From the NCBI RefSeq assembly GCF_012277295.1, contig NZ_CP051156.1, forward strand, positions 248,001 through 312,000: 64,000 nt of DNA, written 5' to 3'. Every line of letters begins with the position of its first letter. The first letter of the stretch is position 1. Shown here piece after piece: positions 19,093-28,590 of the stretch. This stretch comes from Wolbachia endosymbiont of Ctenocephalides felis wCfeT (GTDB lineage: Bacteria; Pseudomonadota; Alphaproteobacteria; Rickettsiales; Anaplasmataceae). The position numbers and the translations under genes are program-made. Below the pieces are notes generated by a model that searched no databases, was not told the DNA's origin, and was given only the letters and a program-made list of their open reading frames with translations.

Positions 19093-19276
19093 TTTTTTTT
19101 AATTTTCTAAAAAATATCTTGCAGTGAGTAAAAAGTCAATTACAATCAGTCTTGTATAAGCTTTCTAAAAAGAGAGCGAAGTACCATTTGAAAATTGCGC
19201 AAGACTCTCCTTTTTCCTGTAATGTAGCTTGCGCATCATTTATTTAAACTCACATACTTATACATAGGAGGCAATC

Positions 19277-20080
19277 ATGCAGAGTACATTGAAAAAACAT
19301 TTAGCTGGTGAATTACTTACCATTGCTACATGTTGGAAGTTAACACTCATCGATAAAAGAGTGAAGGGGTTTACTGATTGTGATAATGATTTAAGCATTG
19401 GCAATACAACGTATAAATCTTCAAGTGGATTTACAGCAAGTCACGTTATACTAAATGGCAATTTAAGGACTGATAATCTGGAAATTGAAGGAATATTAAA
19501 TAGTAATGATATTAAAGAAGAAGAAGTTTTGGCAGGGAAATACGACTTTGCCAGTATTGAAATATTTCTTGTAAATTACAATGATTTGAACCAGGGAAAA
19601 ATGATTCTACGTTCAGGAACTTTTGGTAAAATAACACTGAATAATGGTAGATTTATTGTTGAGATCAAAGGACTTTCAGCACAGCTTGAAAAAAGCATAG
19701 GAGAACTGTATTCTCCAACATGCAGGGCACAATTTTGTGATGATAAGTGTAGAGCAGATACTAAGAAATTCAATAAGATAAGTGTAATTACTAAAGTAAT
19801 AGATGAAAGAAGTTTCGAAGATAGAAATTTAACTGAGAGTGATGGGTATTATAAACATGGAATAGTAAGATTCTTAGCATACAAAGAATTCGAGTGTGTT
19901 GTTAAGGAATACAAAAATAAAATAGTTACGTTGTTTATTCCGCCCCCGTGTCAAATTTCTGCTGGGAATCGATACTCAATACTTGCAGGTTGTGATAAAA
20001 CATTTTCAACGTGTAAAAATAAATTCGACAACGCTATTAATTTTCGAGGTGAACCTTGTATACCAGGCTATTATAGTTAA
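19277..20080 (+). CDS. DUF2163 / phage BR0599-type protein (gene-transfer-agent tail gene homologue)
   Basis: 267 residues; ribosome site ATAGGAGG at 19264-19271. N-terminal half matches the DUF2163 pattern (ATCWKLTLIDKRVKGFTDCD, YKSSSGFTASHV) and the C-terminus has the highly conserved GCDKTFSTCKNKFDNAINFRGEPCIPG-type end, with paired cysteines. In alphaproteobacterial gene transfer agents this gene encodes a tail hub component. Here it stands alone with no capsid, portal or terminase genes nearby. Rickettsiales are known to keep scattered GTA-like genes under selection. Intact. Confidence 0.75.
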   Translation: MQSTLKKHLAGELLTIATCWKLTLIDKRVKGFTDCDNDLSIGNTTYKSSSGFTASHVILNGNLRTDNLEIEGILNSNDIKEEEVLAGKYDFASIEIFLVNYNDLNQGKMILRSGTFGKITLNNGRFIVEIKGLSAQLEKSIGELYSPTCRAQFCDDKCRADTKKFNKISVITKVIDERSFEDRNLTESDGYYKHGIVRFLAYKEFECVVKEYKNKIVTLFIPPPCQISAGNRYSILAGCDKTFSTCKNKFDNAINFRGEPCIPGYYS

Positions 20081-20146
20081 TAGATTTCTTGTATATTATT
20101 CGCCGACGTGGGTGTTATCATATGACATGACTTTTACAGGAATAAC

Positions 20147-21538
20147 TTATGTATTATCCGTTCCCTGTTCTTGTGACTTAAAGCACTTAGGAACAAACAT
20201 ATCGCTTAACACGCTTCCAGCAGCTTTACGCTTACTTGTGCCATCTTGTGCTGCTCTTTCACTAATTGAACTACAAGTCATTGCGATTGCCATTGTTAAT
20301 GACATACATAATAATGTTGCTCCTATGACCATTACAGCAATAGCCGATTCAGGAGGAAGGATGTCAGGATAAAAGACAGCAATAATTCCATATGCTATAA
20401 ATCCAATATCCACAGCGAAAAAGCCAATAATAGCTGCTGCTCCGTGCATGTTGAAGAAGGTCGGGGTTTTTTTAGTTTTTTTATCTTGTTGATCAGGTGT
20501 TGAAATAATGGCCGGATAACTTAAATCCCTCTCGTCTATATATATAAGAGGACCAAGGTCTTGTTGTTCGTTCGTTTCAGAGCTTGCGTTTTGTGGCTCA
20601 AGTGTTGAAGTAGTAGCCTGCTCATTTAAATCTTCATTATTTGTCTGTGTCGGCACTTGAGAATCAAAGCCTTGTATTATTCGTCTGATAATTTCAAAGC
20701 TTTCGTCGTGAATAGTTTCAGCGTAATCAAGTGGTTTGTAACGAGATATTTCCCCATTTTTTGTTATAGTATAACAAGTAGTAGTAAGAACTTTTTTGGG
20801 CACTCCTGCCTCTTTAGCATGACATAGTATATAATTAGCAAGCGTAATATTATTTTTGTGCAAAGCATATGCAAGCGGCATGTAATTGTATATTTCCCCA
20901 TTTTTTTCTCTAACTGCACAATAAGAAAAAAACATTTTTTCTAATATACCTACCCTTCTAGCTCTACCCAGTACATCGCCAATAAGCCGAGGATCATTTT
21001 TTTCTATAGTATATTCAAGAACGCCTGCAAGTGGCGTGGTATTATATATTTCCCCATTTTCTTTTTTAGTATAACAAGTAGTAGTGAGAACTTCTCTTAA
21101 CTCTATTGCCTCTTTAGCTTTATCCAATATATCACAAATAATCTGAGGATCTTTTTTTTCCTTAGCATAATCAAGAGCACATTCAAACGGCGTGCGACTA
21201 GTTGTTACCCCATTTTTTTCTAGAGTAGTAACACAGTGGGAAATAAGAATGTTGTTTAATATATCTACCTCTTTATCTTTATCCAATATGCCGTTAACAA
21301 ACTCAATAATACGGTAATCTTTAGCAAAAACATAAATAATTCCAAGCAGTGATCCAATACCGTCTAGATTGCCGTTCTTTGTTGGAATTTTTATTTTTCG
21401 AGTAGCTGTGAGAACTGCCTTTATATCTTCTGGCCTGTGGATTGCCAATGTCGGATTAATTTCATCATTATTTTCTATTTGATGTTGTAGCGTAATAAAT
21501 AATGATTTTTGCTCTGGTGTTAAACTATCGTATGACAC
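20147..21538 (-). CDS. ankyrin-like repeat protein with two C-terminal membrane segments
   Basis: 463 residues, starting at GTG 21538 behind AAGGAG. Residues ~30-290 hold about five long repeats of ankyrin type (PLAYALHKNNITLANYIL, PLDYAETIHDESFEIIRRII), each followed by a CYTKKENGEIYN hairpin insertion. A Gln/Asn/Thr-rich linker follows, then two hydrophobic segments at about 365-390 and 398-422, and a polar tail. A likely membrane-anchored host-facing protein. The decayed gene at 25972-26627 has the same architecture and is probably a paralogue. Confidence 0.8.
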   Translation of the reverse strand: MSYDSLTPEQKSLFITLQHQIENNDEINPTLAIHRPEDIKAVLTATRKIKIPTKNGNLDGIGSLLGIIYVFAKDYRIIEFVNGILDKDKEVDILNNILISHCVTTLEKNGVTTSRTPFECALDYAKEKKDPQIICDILDKAKEAIELREVLTTTCYTKKENGEIYNTTPLAGVLEYTIEKNDPRLIGDVLGRARRVGILEKMFFSYCAVREKNGEIYNYMPLAYALHKNNITLANYILCHAKEAGVPKKVLTTTCYTITKNGEISRYKPLDYAETIHDESFEIIRRIIQGFDSQVPTQTNNEDLNEQATTSTLEPQNASSETNEQQDLGPLIYIDERDLSYPAIISTPDQQDKKTKKTPTFFNMHGAAAIIGFFAVDIGFIAYGIIAVFYPDILPPESAIAVMVIGATLLCMSLTMAIAMTCSSISERAAQDGTSKRKAAGSVLSDMFVPKCFKSQEQGTDNT

Positions 21539-22097
21539 ACTTTACTCCTTAATTTCAAAATCAATATAGTTAATTATTGCATAATTTTATGAAAAAGTCA
21601 ATTATTCTGGTAATTTATGCTTAATTAAATATAATGTTAATAAGTAAATAAAATTTAATATAATTTTATTATACTTGGTGAATGCATTACACAAGATAAA
21701 TGTATGGAAGAGTCCATAACTGCAAGAAGAAAAGATGATGCTGTGATCTCTGTCTGTCAGGATAATGAAAAAAAAACTTTATTGATTTTAGGGTTAAATC
21801 AAGTTGCAAGTGATTTATTAAAATATGAAAAAGAAAGTCTTCTTAATAGGCCGTTAGTTGATATTTTAAATGTAAGGGTGGCTGATAGTATAAAAGATAG
21901 TTTAGATTATACCGAAGATGGATATGATTTATTAGATATATTACATAAAGTGATAGATTTTTCTTTAATTGACGCTAAATGGCAGATTATCAGGGTAAAA
22001 GTTAAAGTTTTTCGCACTACACAATTCGTTAGTAATAAAATAAATTACGAGCTACTAATACGGGATATTAGCTTATTCTATAAATTAGGAATCTTTA

Positions 22098-22952
22098 GAA
22101 GGTGTCTGCAAAGTATGTAGAAAAGTAGAAAAAAGGACAATTATGTGATACAAGGATAACTTTAACATGTATCCAAGTGACATAAAAGACAGTGAATGGG
22201 AAATTTTAAAGCCATATTTTGAGCCAAAAAAGACAGGTAGACCAAGAAAACACGATATTAGAACAATTATTAATGCAATAAGGTACGTAATGAGAACAGG
22301 CTGCCAATGGAGACAATTACCTAAGGATTTCCCACCATGGAAGACAATTTACAGTTGGAACACACGACTAAAAAACACTGGAAAATGGCAAGAAATACAC
22401 GATATTTTAGTAAAAAAAGTAAGGGAGGTAGTTGGTAAAAGAGCCACACCATCAGTTGGAATAATTGACAGCCAATCAGTAAAAACGACTCAAAAAGGGG
22501 GGCCAGAGGTTACGATGCTGGCAAGAAAATAAAAGGTCGAAAACGGCATATTATTGTAGACACGCTAGGACTCGTGATTACGGCAGATGTACACAGTGCA
22601 AGCATCCAAGACCGCGAGGGAGCTTTAGATCTTCTGGTAAAAGCAAAACAAAAAATACCAACATTACAGAGGTTTTTTGCTGATCAAGGATACACAGGTA
22701 ACCTTAAAAACAGATGCTTAATAAAAACAGGATGTTTATTTACAATAGCAAAAAAAGCTCCTAATATTGCGGGATTTGAGGTTATACCGAAGCGTTGGAT
22801 TGTTGAAAGAACTTTTGCTTGGCTTTCCAATTTTAGGCGTATGAGTAAGGATTATGAGCATTCTCCTCAAACTTCGGAAACCAATATTTTCTTTAATATG
22901 ACTACTATTATGCTTACTAAATTAGCTAATTCTTGAGTTTGCAGACACCTTC
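22098..22952 (+). mobile_element. IS5-family element with two-frame transposase, 855 bp
   Basis: Terminal repeats GAAGGTGTCTGCAAA and the reverse complement TTTGCAGACACCTTC. Target duplication TTA at 22095-22097 and 22953-22955, as expected for the IS5/IS427-IS1031 type elements that abound in Wolbachia. Matching flanks show a simple insertion with no later rearrangement. Confidence 0.9.
22167..22936 (+). CDS. IS5 family transposase, two overlapping frames (frameshift)
   Basis: First frame 22167-22532 (MYPSDIKDSEWEILKPYF ... IIDSQSVKTTQKGG), second frame continues KKIKGRKRHIIVDTLGLVIT ... FADQGYTG ... VERTFAWLSNFRRMSKDYE to 22936. The change is -1 at AAAAAGGGGGG (about 22492-22502), giving RGYDAGKK. 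Asp in IDSQ, Asp in FADQ and Glu in VERTF form the DDE triad. Programmed frameshifting at such A/G runs is known for this IS group, so it may be active and not a mutation. Confidence 0.85.
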
Positions 22953-23374
22953 TTAGAGGTGAATATCTTGCTGGCAAAAAATATAAAGACCACTTTTTAT
23001 TTGGCATACCAGACGATGAATCTACTATTTTGGAGTTATATGTCATATTAAATTTCTCTCTTAAATATAAAATCGATGCAGCAGTAGGATTAATTGGCCT
23101 AAACAGTAGCTGTGAGACAGATGATGCGCTCAAAACTGTAATAGAGCATTTTCAAAAAAATTGCCGTATTGATGATTTTCTTGGTTATACCGATAGGAAC
23201 AAAGTGCTTTTCATTCTGATCAATTGTGATAAAAAAAGCACACCTAAAATAATTAAGCGTATTCACTCTGCTATTAATAAGCAATTACTAAAGCAAAAAT
23301 TACCAAGTATATCGATAACTTACGGTAATATAGCTCAGAAGCTATAAACATAATACAAAGAATTGGAGTTTTCT

Positions 23375-23443
23375 ATGGAAAATGAATCTAGGTATAGCCT
23401 TCTTTCTGCCCTGCTTGCAATAAACCCCAAGTGTGAGTCATAA
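23375..23443 (+). CDS. small ORF, 22 aa
   Basis: ATG with GGAG six bases upstream (23365-23368), encoding MENESRYSLLSALLAINPKC plus two residues, 27 bases after the end of the PAS-like gene. Either a short peptide translated with that gene or the start of a gene whose remainder is lost. Nothing recognised. Confidence 0.3.
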   Translation: MENESRYSLLSALLAINPKCES

Positions 23444-23563
23444 GATTTCGTCGCTTATAAAATAAATTTAAAGTTTTTTTAATAAAACGCAAAAATTATC
23501 TATTTACTAATTATTTATTACTTGCATGCTATATTGATAATACTTTAATTGGTAGGGTAGGAT

Positions 23564-24322
23564 ATGAGAAGTAAAAGTTTTTCCAGTGATTTCAAGGCTG
23601 GTGCAAAATTTGGTATTTATGTCTATATTGCGAGTATAATCTTTGGGCCAGCACTTCTTGTTATTGCTCCTCCTTTATTTTTACCAGCCGCCTTACTTGT
23701 TATGAATCCCATAGCTTGTATAGGTTTGGGGGTAGTCGTTGCACTAATATCTGGAATAGGTGGAATTATTGTGAAACCCTTAGCTGACCCCTTTACGGAT
23801 TTTGTTAACAAAAAAATACGCAAACCTTTAGTCAATTTAGCCAGTTCAGTTAAAAATTTTATTAATGAAAAAGTAAGAAAGCCTTTAAGTAATCTGATGA
23901 CAAAGATTTTTAGCGAAGAGGAGGAGAGCAAAGGAACTACTGCCTTAGGCAATACAGCAAGAGTAGCGTCAACAGTGCTAGCTTTTTCATTGTTTGGCCC
24001 TATAGGTGGTTTAGTAGTTGGAGCTTTAGCGCTAGTAGATTATGCATCAAAAGGTAAGCTCTCTGTAGCAGGAAAAAATATTTCGCTCGGTATAGGAAGT
24101 GTCTTAAAAAGTACGTTAGAGCCATATGAGAAAAAGCAAGAAATTGAAATAGATACTGCAAAGAAAGATTTGGATGTAAAAGAACATAGTAACTTCAAAA
24201 ATTTAAATGACAAAGTCAAAGTGCAGGCTAAAGAGCTTGGCAAGGAGTTTAAAGAAGCAACAGTAAGCGATGAAGCGACTCAAATCACTAACACTTCAAA
24301 GCAACAAGGTATAGGATGTTGA
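23564..24322 (+). CDS. small Wolbachia membrane-protein family member, intact
   Basis: 252 residues. Hydrophobic Gly/Ala-rich segments at about 15-40, 42-70 and 135-160 (FGPIGGLVVGALALVDYA), separated by Lys-rich amphipathic repeats (VNKKIRKPLVNLASSVKNFI, INEKVRKPLSNLM), and a charged C-terminal tail ending KQQGIGC. No known domain. A paralogue with the same ~110-base upstream region lies at 54208-55062 but is frameshifted. Possible roles in membrane remodelling or toxin-like pore formation are only guesses. Confidence 0.7.
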   Translation: MRSKSFSSDFKAGAKFGIYVYIASIIFGPALLVIAPPLFLPAALLVMNPIACIGLGVVVALISGIGGIIVKPLADPFTDFVNKKIRKPLVNLASSVKNFINEKVRKPLSNLMTKIFSEEEESKGTTALGNTARVASTVLAFSLFGPIGGLVVGALALVDYASKGKLSVAGKNISLGIGSVLKSTLEPYEKKQEIEIDTAKKDLDVKEHSNFKNLNDKVKVQAKELGKEFKEATVSDEATQITNTSKQQGIGC

Positions 24323-24510
24323 TAGTTAATATACCTGCTAAATCCCTGACAAGAGCAAGGAAATAGGAAAGCTTGTTAGATGGGTGCACTATTTATGAAG
24401 CTATGGAAGGATATTTGAAAGATCAGGGAAATTTTTTCAGCCGTCACCTTCGCCATCTTTCTGAGGCAATAGCTACTTGAAAGTGCTAAAGAGGAAATGG
24501 TAGCAGAAAT
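24323..24510. other. spacer with a possible gene remnant
   Basis: 188 bases between the membrane protein and IS66 copy 3. A frame from 24367 to 24480 reads ESLLDGCTIYEAMEGYLKDQ...SEAIAT and stops; it has no start or ribosome site and looks like the end of a lost gene. Not recognised. Confidence 0.3.
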
Positions 24511-25971
24511 GTATCCATTCAGCCGGGCGGTAAAATAAAGAGTAGACAAGGAATGCTAAAAAGGTAAACTAGAGTGGCTATGAGGTAATATGGTTGATCT
24601 TTTAGGATTTTGCGAAAGTTTAAGCAGACTATAGAAAAGTTAGAAACAAAAATAGAAGAGCTTAAAGCAGAAAATAAAGCGCTAAGGATCGAAAACGCTG
24701 AGTTAAAAGAAAGGCTTGGCTTAAGTTCAAAAAATTCATCTATACCAAGCTCCAAAGAATTATATAAGATGAGGGAAAATAAGCCAAAAAGTGACAGGAA
24801 AGTAGGAGCACAGGTTGGACATAAAGGCAGTTACCGCCCTAAAATGGAGGCAGATGAGATGGTAAAAATAGAACTGCCCAATACGTGTGAGTGCGGAGGA
24901 GAAATTGCGGTATCAAAAGATCCGTATACTCATCAAAAGGTCGATTTGCCGGAAATCAAGCCGTATGTAGTTGAATATCAACTAGAGCATGGACGTTGCA
25001 AAAGATGTGGAAAAAGAAAAAGTAGCAAGCTACAAGAAGGAGTAACTGCGGACACATTTGGTCCAAGAGTTAAGTCAGTAATTGCAGCATTAAGTGGATT
25101 TTACAAGAATTCGAAAAAAGAAGTGGCAAATATTATAAAGGACATTTTCAACCTGGATATCAGCGTCGGTAGTGTATCAAATAGCGAGGCTAGAGTGGCA
25201 GAAAAATGCCAAGAAGCATATGAGCAAATTGAGGAAGAGGTAAGCAAGAGCAAAATTTTACATATCGATGAAACTAGCCATTACAACAAAGGTAAACAGG
25301 GCTGGTGCTGGATGTTTGCGAGCAAAATAGGAAGTGTGATCAAATTGACAGAGTCAAGAGGGATGAAAGTCCTGGAAAATAGTAAATTTGGAAAGAATAA
25401 CAACCTAGTAGTGACCGACAGATATGCAGCTTACAACTACTTTTCCAGCAAGAAAAGGCAGGTCTGTTGGGCACATTTAGCAAGAGATTTTGAAAGGTTG
25501 TCTCATAGTTGGAATAGCGAAGTGAAAGTTTTGGGGTATTATTTAAGGAATGTTGCTACTGAATTATTTGCATTGAAAAAAGCTCTGTTAAAGGATGAAA
25601 TAGACACATTAAGGTTCATAAGAAGAGCAAGAAAATTACGCAAGCGAACGAGATATTACTTAAAGAATATATCAAATTTACCCGAGGCAATTGGAGCGTC
25701 TCGAGTAGCAAAAAATATCATGAAATCGGATCTGATGATGTGGAAATTTTTGGACGATCCAGAAAATATTCCACTGACAAACAACTATGCTGAGCGACAG
25801 ATTCGGCATTACGTTGTTTACCGAAAAGTTTCATATTTTACACAATCGAAACGGGGAAATATGTTTCTTGAGAGGATAATTTCATTGTACTTGACTTGGA
25901 GGCAAAAGAAGTTAAATCCTTTTCAAAACCTACTGGCTATTGCTTCTTAAGCCATACACCTGAATGGATAC
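24511..25971 (+). mobile_element. IS66-family element, copy 3 (1461 bp)
   Basis: Complete, same termini as copies 2 and 4-6. Flanks gcagaaat and ctggccta do not match, so one side has been exchanged. Carries the GLSSKNSS and VIAALSG variants shared with copies 1-2, while copies 4-6 have GLNSKNSS and VITALSG: two sub-lineages of the IS in one window. Confidence 0.95.
24610..25950 (+). CDS. IS66 family transposase (446 aa)
   Basis: Coiled coil (residues 1-35), zinc motif CEC...CKRC (93-133), DDE core with Asp220 (HIDETSHYNKG), Asp270 (VVTDRYAAY) and Glu395 (NNYAERQIRH). Frame begins with TTG. An ATG with ribosome site lies 20 bases upstream but reads MVDLLGF-CESL out of frame; one extra T would give LLEFLRKFKQTIEKL. 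Uninterrupted and probably functional if the TTG is used. Confidence 0.93.
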   Translation: MRKFKQTIEKLETKIEELKAENKALRIENAELKERLGLSSKNSSIPSSKELYKMRENKPKSDRKVGAQVGHKGSYRPKMEADEMVKIELPNTCECGGEIAVSKDPYTHQKVDLPEIKPYVVEYQLEHGRCKRCGKRKSSKLQEGVTADTFGPRVKSVIAALSGFYKNSKKEVANIIKDIFNLDISVGSVSNSEARVAEKCQEAYEQIEEEVSKSKILHIDETSHYNKGKQGWCWMFASKIGSVIKLTESRGMKVLENSKFGKNNNLVVTDRYAAYNYFSSKKRQVCWAHLARDFERLSHSWNSEVKVLGYYLRNVATELFALKKALLKDEIDTLRFIRRARKLRKRTRYYLKNISNLPEAIGASRVAKNIMKSDLMMWKFLDDPENIPLTNNYAERQIRHYVVYRKVSYFTQSKRGNMFLERIISLYLTWRQKKLNPFQNLLAIAS

Positions 25972-26627
25972 CTGGCCTACCTTTGAATTATGCTATATCA
26001 GAAAACAATATTCCGGCTATTGAAAGTATCTTAGAAACGTGTAATGACACTGATAAGTATTGTAGCTTGGGAAGAGGTTTTTTACAACGATATTGGTAAG
26101 GGTGAAGCTGATGGTAGTAAAAAAGATGCATGGAAGTACCTTTTCGACAAGCATAAAGATGTTACTAGCTCAATTCTTGAAGCAGGTGTATTTAGGTATA
26201 GGTTTAGTAAAAAGGAGCTAGATAAATTAATTGAAAAAGTTAATAATGGAAATTATAAGGAAGTGGTATATACGATTCAAAAAAGGCAATTACATTTACA
26301 GTATGCACAGTTTGCTATGGGTGTTGCATTGTCAGGTGCTTCGACTTGTATGGTTTCTAGTAGTTTTGTATGGCCAGCAACTATACTTTCTACACCTGAA
26401 GAAGCGCTTGCAGCTGCTTGTATTACAATATTAGTAGGCTTATTATTATTAGGAGGGGGGATATTCGTTACTTTTAATGCTTTTAGTAAGTTGGACGACA
26501 TTAAAACTTCTCAACATAAAGAAACAGTAACTTGTGTTAGCTAGAACCAAAAGTTGATACCCTGAAAGCAGAGAACAATAAATTAAGAGCAAAAATAATT
26601 GAGCTATTGCTTTCACAAGGGCACTAA
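25972..26627 (+). pseudogene. C-terminal remnant of an ankyrin-like membrane protein
   Basis: Directly after IS66 copy 3 the frame reads LPLNYAISENNIPAIESILE, an ankyrin-like repeat as in the gene at 20147-21538, then shifts near 26075 into WEEVFYNDIGKGEADGSKKD and continues to 26544. Two membrane segments (FAMGVALSGASTCMVSSSFV, ITILVGLLLLGGGIFVTF) follow. A second shift near 26540 would add LEPKVDTLKAENNKLRAKII, a coiled-coil tail ending at 26627. The 5' part is missing at the IS. Non-functional. Confidence 0.7.
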
Positions 26628-26666
26628 GGTCTTAATGGTCTTGTGCCCTTGTGAAAGCAATAGCTC
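26601..26666. terminator. 24-bp perfect inverted repeat (strong hairpin)
   Basis: Arms 26601-26624 and 26643-26666 are perfect reverse complements with an 18-base loop. On the minus strand the hairpin is followed by AATTATTTTTGC, fitting an intrinsic terminator for the ankyrin gene at 26684-28229. On the plus strand the first arm is also the 3' end of a coding remnant (IELLLSQGH). Confidence 0.7.
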
Positions 26667-26776
26667 ATTTTGAGTGAGCTTGATTATTTACTTCTATAAC
26701 CATGGCTCTGTATCTCAGTACTACTTAAATTACTGCTAGGAACTTCAATATCCCAGTCACGAGCTTTACCTGTCTT

Positions 26777-27253
26777 TCATGCTTGGATAAATTGCAAATG
26801 AGTATTATCCACTTTTTCCTTAGTAAATTCCTCTTTGGGCAGTGATTTTTCATGAGATGCTTCTTTTTTTCCTGTAAGCAATCTTGCAATTACATTCAAC
26901 AAGGACAAATTACTATCCACATTTACTGCTACAGAATGCTGTAAAGATTTAGGTTGCTCCGTACTTATAGCTGGCAAACCTGCTACAGGATCTACTGCTG
27001 TATGTGCGATTGTATTTATCAATAATGATGGCTTACTTGCTCCACTTACGGCATTTGAAGCGTCAATACTGCGATGTCTACGACCACTATTTGCTTCCCG
27101 TTGATTCAATAGATCTGAAGGAGCTTTACCAGAATTGTCTTCATTAACGGCATTAACGATAGCTCCTCTTTCTACAAGGTACTCAATTATATTCTCTTCA
27201 CCGCTTTCAGCAGCAGAGTGTAAAGGAGTTATTCCAGCCTTATCGGACAGCAT
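26777..27253 (-). pseudogene. ankyrin-repeat protein, C-terminal part, frameshifted from 27240-28229
   Basis: Begins in the middle of an ankyrin repeat (DKAGITPLHSAAESGEENII) that continues DINAV of the upstream frame; one base too many around 27245 (GCTGTCCGATAAG) separates them. After the last repeat comes a Ser/Ala-rich tail (RRHRSIDASNAVSGASK). The TGA at 26779-26777 is followed in the same frame by 30 sense codons (KTGKARDWDIEVPSSNLSST) to TAA at 26684, so the ancestral protein was longer and this stop probably replaced TGG. Damaged twice. Confidence 0.75.
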
Positions 27254-28229
27254 TAATGTCTATTCCTTTGCAAGAAAGAAGTAATTCTACTATATCTTTT
27301 CGGCCTTTTTCAGCAGCCAAGTGTAGAGGAGTCTTACCACTTCTTTCCTCAGTTACATTAACATCAGCGCCTTTATTTATCAAAAAGCTTGCTACCTCCA
27401 ATTGATCTACCTCAATTGCGTATAATAAAGGCGCGCTATGATATCTTCCTCCAACATTAATGTTAGCACCGCTATTCAAGAGAAGTTCTACCATATTTAA
27501 GTTTCCCTCTACAATTGCTGCATGCAAAGGCTTACCAAAACGTTCTACATCAGAATTAACATCAGCTCCTTTTTCTATAAGGTACTCTGCTATATCTAAG
27601 TCACCTTGGTAAGCAGCAGCATGTAAAAGTGTCTCGCCAATATGGTTCCTAGTATTAACATTTGCACCTTTCTCAATGTATTCTTTAACCTTTTCAAGAT
27701 TAGGCTCTTCTACAGCATCAACTAGTTCTAAGTTGAGCTGTTCCGGAAATATCGTTGTGCTAGTAGTTTCTTGTAATTCTATAATTTGCTGCTCCGTTGT
27801 AACTTGTTCTTCTTCACTAGCTCCTTTTTCTATAAGGTACTCTCTAATGCCTGAATGAGGATACCAATTAGCTATATGCAAAAGTGGCTGTCCATACTGA
27901 TTTCTAACATTAACATCAGCACCTTTCTCAACAAGCTCTTTTACTTTCTTAAGATCATTTTGTTCTACAGCATTAATGAGCGATAAGTCGAGTCCAGGAT
28001 CTAGGTCATGAGATATTGTAGTACTAGCTTGAGTAGTAACTTTTTGATCATTCCACTTTCCACTTACCAGCTCATGTTCACTTAACCATAAATTAAAAAT
28101 AAGTTCTCCTATATCAAATATACTCCGCTTTGAACGATTTTCACTAACTGTTGTACTGTTAAAATTTAAAGACTGTGATTGTTCACCAGTACTATTTTGT
28201 TGAGTTGTATTTTGCTTACTTAATCCCAT
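27240..28229 (-). pseudogene. ankyrin-repeat protein, N-terminal part of a frameshifted gene
   Basis: Start ATG 28229 (MGLSKQNTTQQNSTGEQ) behind AAGGGGGTG is preferred over the TTG at 28253. A Ser/Thr/Asn/Gln-rich leader with RSKRSIFDIGELIFNLW, then about seven ankyrin repeats (HAAAYQGDLDIAEYLIEKGA, TPLHLAAEKGRKDIVELLL). The frame ends at INAVR because of the shift described for 26777-27253. This piece alone could still fold, as ankyrin repeats are modular. A host-facing role is inference. Confidence 0.75.
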
Positions 28230-28563
28230 TTTCACCCCCTTAAGTTGAGACAATTAAACTATTTATGCTTAAAATTAAATAACTTATATAAAATTTTAAG
28301 TACGCATATATTTTACATAAGCATTTTTAATGTCAACAGATTTTTATGTAAAATGTTTATAAATAAAAACTTATATGTCAGATGTGTAGTCCAAGAGTAT
28401 AATGGTATGGATTAAGCATAAATAATTCAGCACCCTTACTTGGATGCAGTAGTTCTCAAGGAATTACCCTTCTAAACTCCAAATTGTTTTTTGTAATGTT
28501 GTCTATGTTGTTCGTACAGTCGTGCATCACACGCTGTAATGACAGCTTTTGGAGCAATAAGAA
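28230..28563. other. intergenic region between ankyrin gene and groEL
   Basis: About 330 bases with no reading frame I can support. The left part is very AT-rich and should hold the promoter of the minus-strand ankyrin gene. At 28505-28520 lies gttgttcgtacagtcgtgc, related to short tgtacgaacattg motifs at 31697 and 62971. Confidence 0.5.
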
Positions 28564-28586
28564 AAATGGGGCAGTTTGCCCCATTT
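28564..28586 (-). terminator. intrinsic terminator of groEL
   Basis: Perfect 10-bp stem AAATGGGGCA/TGCCCCATTT with a 3-base loop, four bases past the groEL stop, followed by TTCTTATTG on the minus strand. Confidence 0.85.
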
Positions 28587-28590
28587 ATTA

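Larger units (their letters stand above)
21704..23347 (+). pseudogene. PAS-like sensor protein, split by IS5-family element
   Basis: The 5' part (21704-22097) encodes a PAS-like fold (LILGLNQVASDLLKYEKESL); the 3' part (22956-23347) encodes a domain reminiscent of a degenerate GGDEF (AVGLIGLN, DDFLGYTDRNKVLFILINC). Deleting the IS and one TTA target copy joins them exactly as LGIFRGEYLAGKKYKDHF. The rebuilt protein is about 261 residues. As it stands, the first half ends in the IS (RCLQSM). Function as a signalling protein is inference. Confidence 0.8.

Noticed and set aside
19277..24322. Phage WO prophage segment
   Set aside because: Only one GTA-like gene is present; no capsid, portal, baseplate, recombinase or cif genes nearby.
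3934..26779. TGA recoded as tryptophan
   Set aside because: Tryptophan is normally TGG here and intact genes end at TGA (for example the ankyrin and IS transposase frames), so the standard code holds; the internal TGAs are point mutations.
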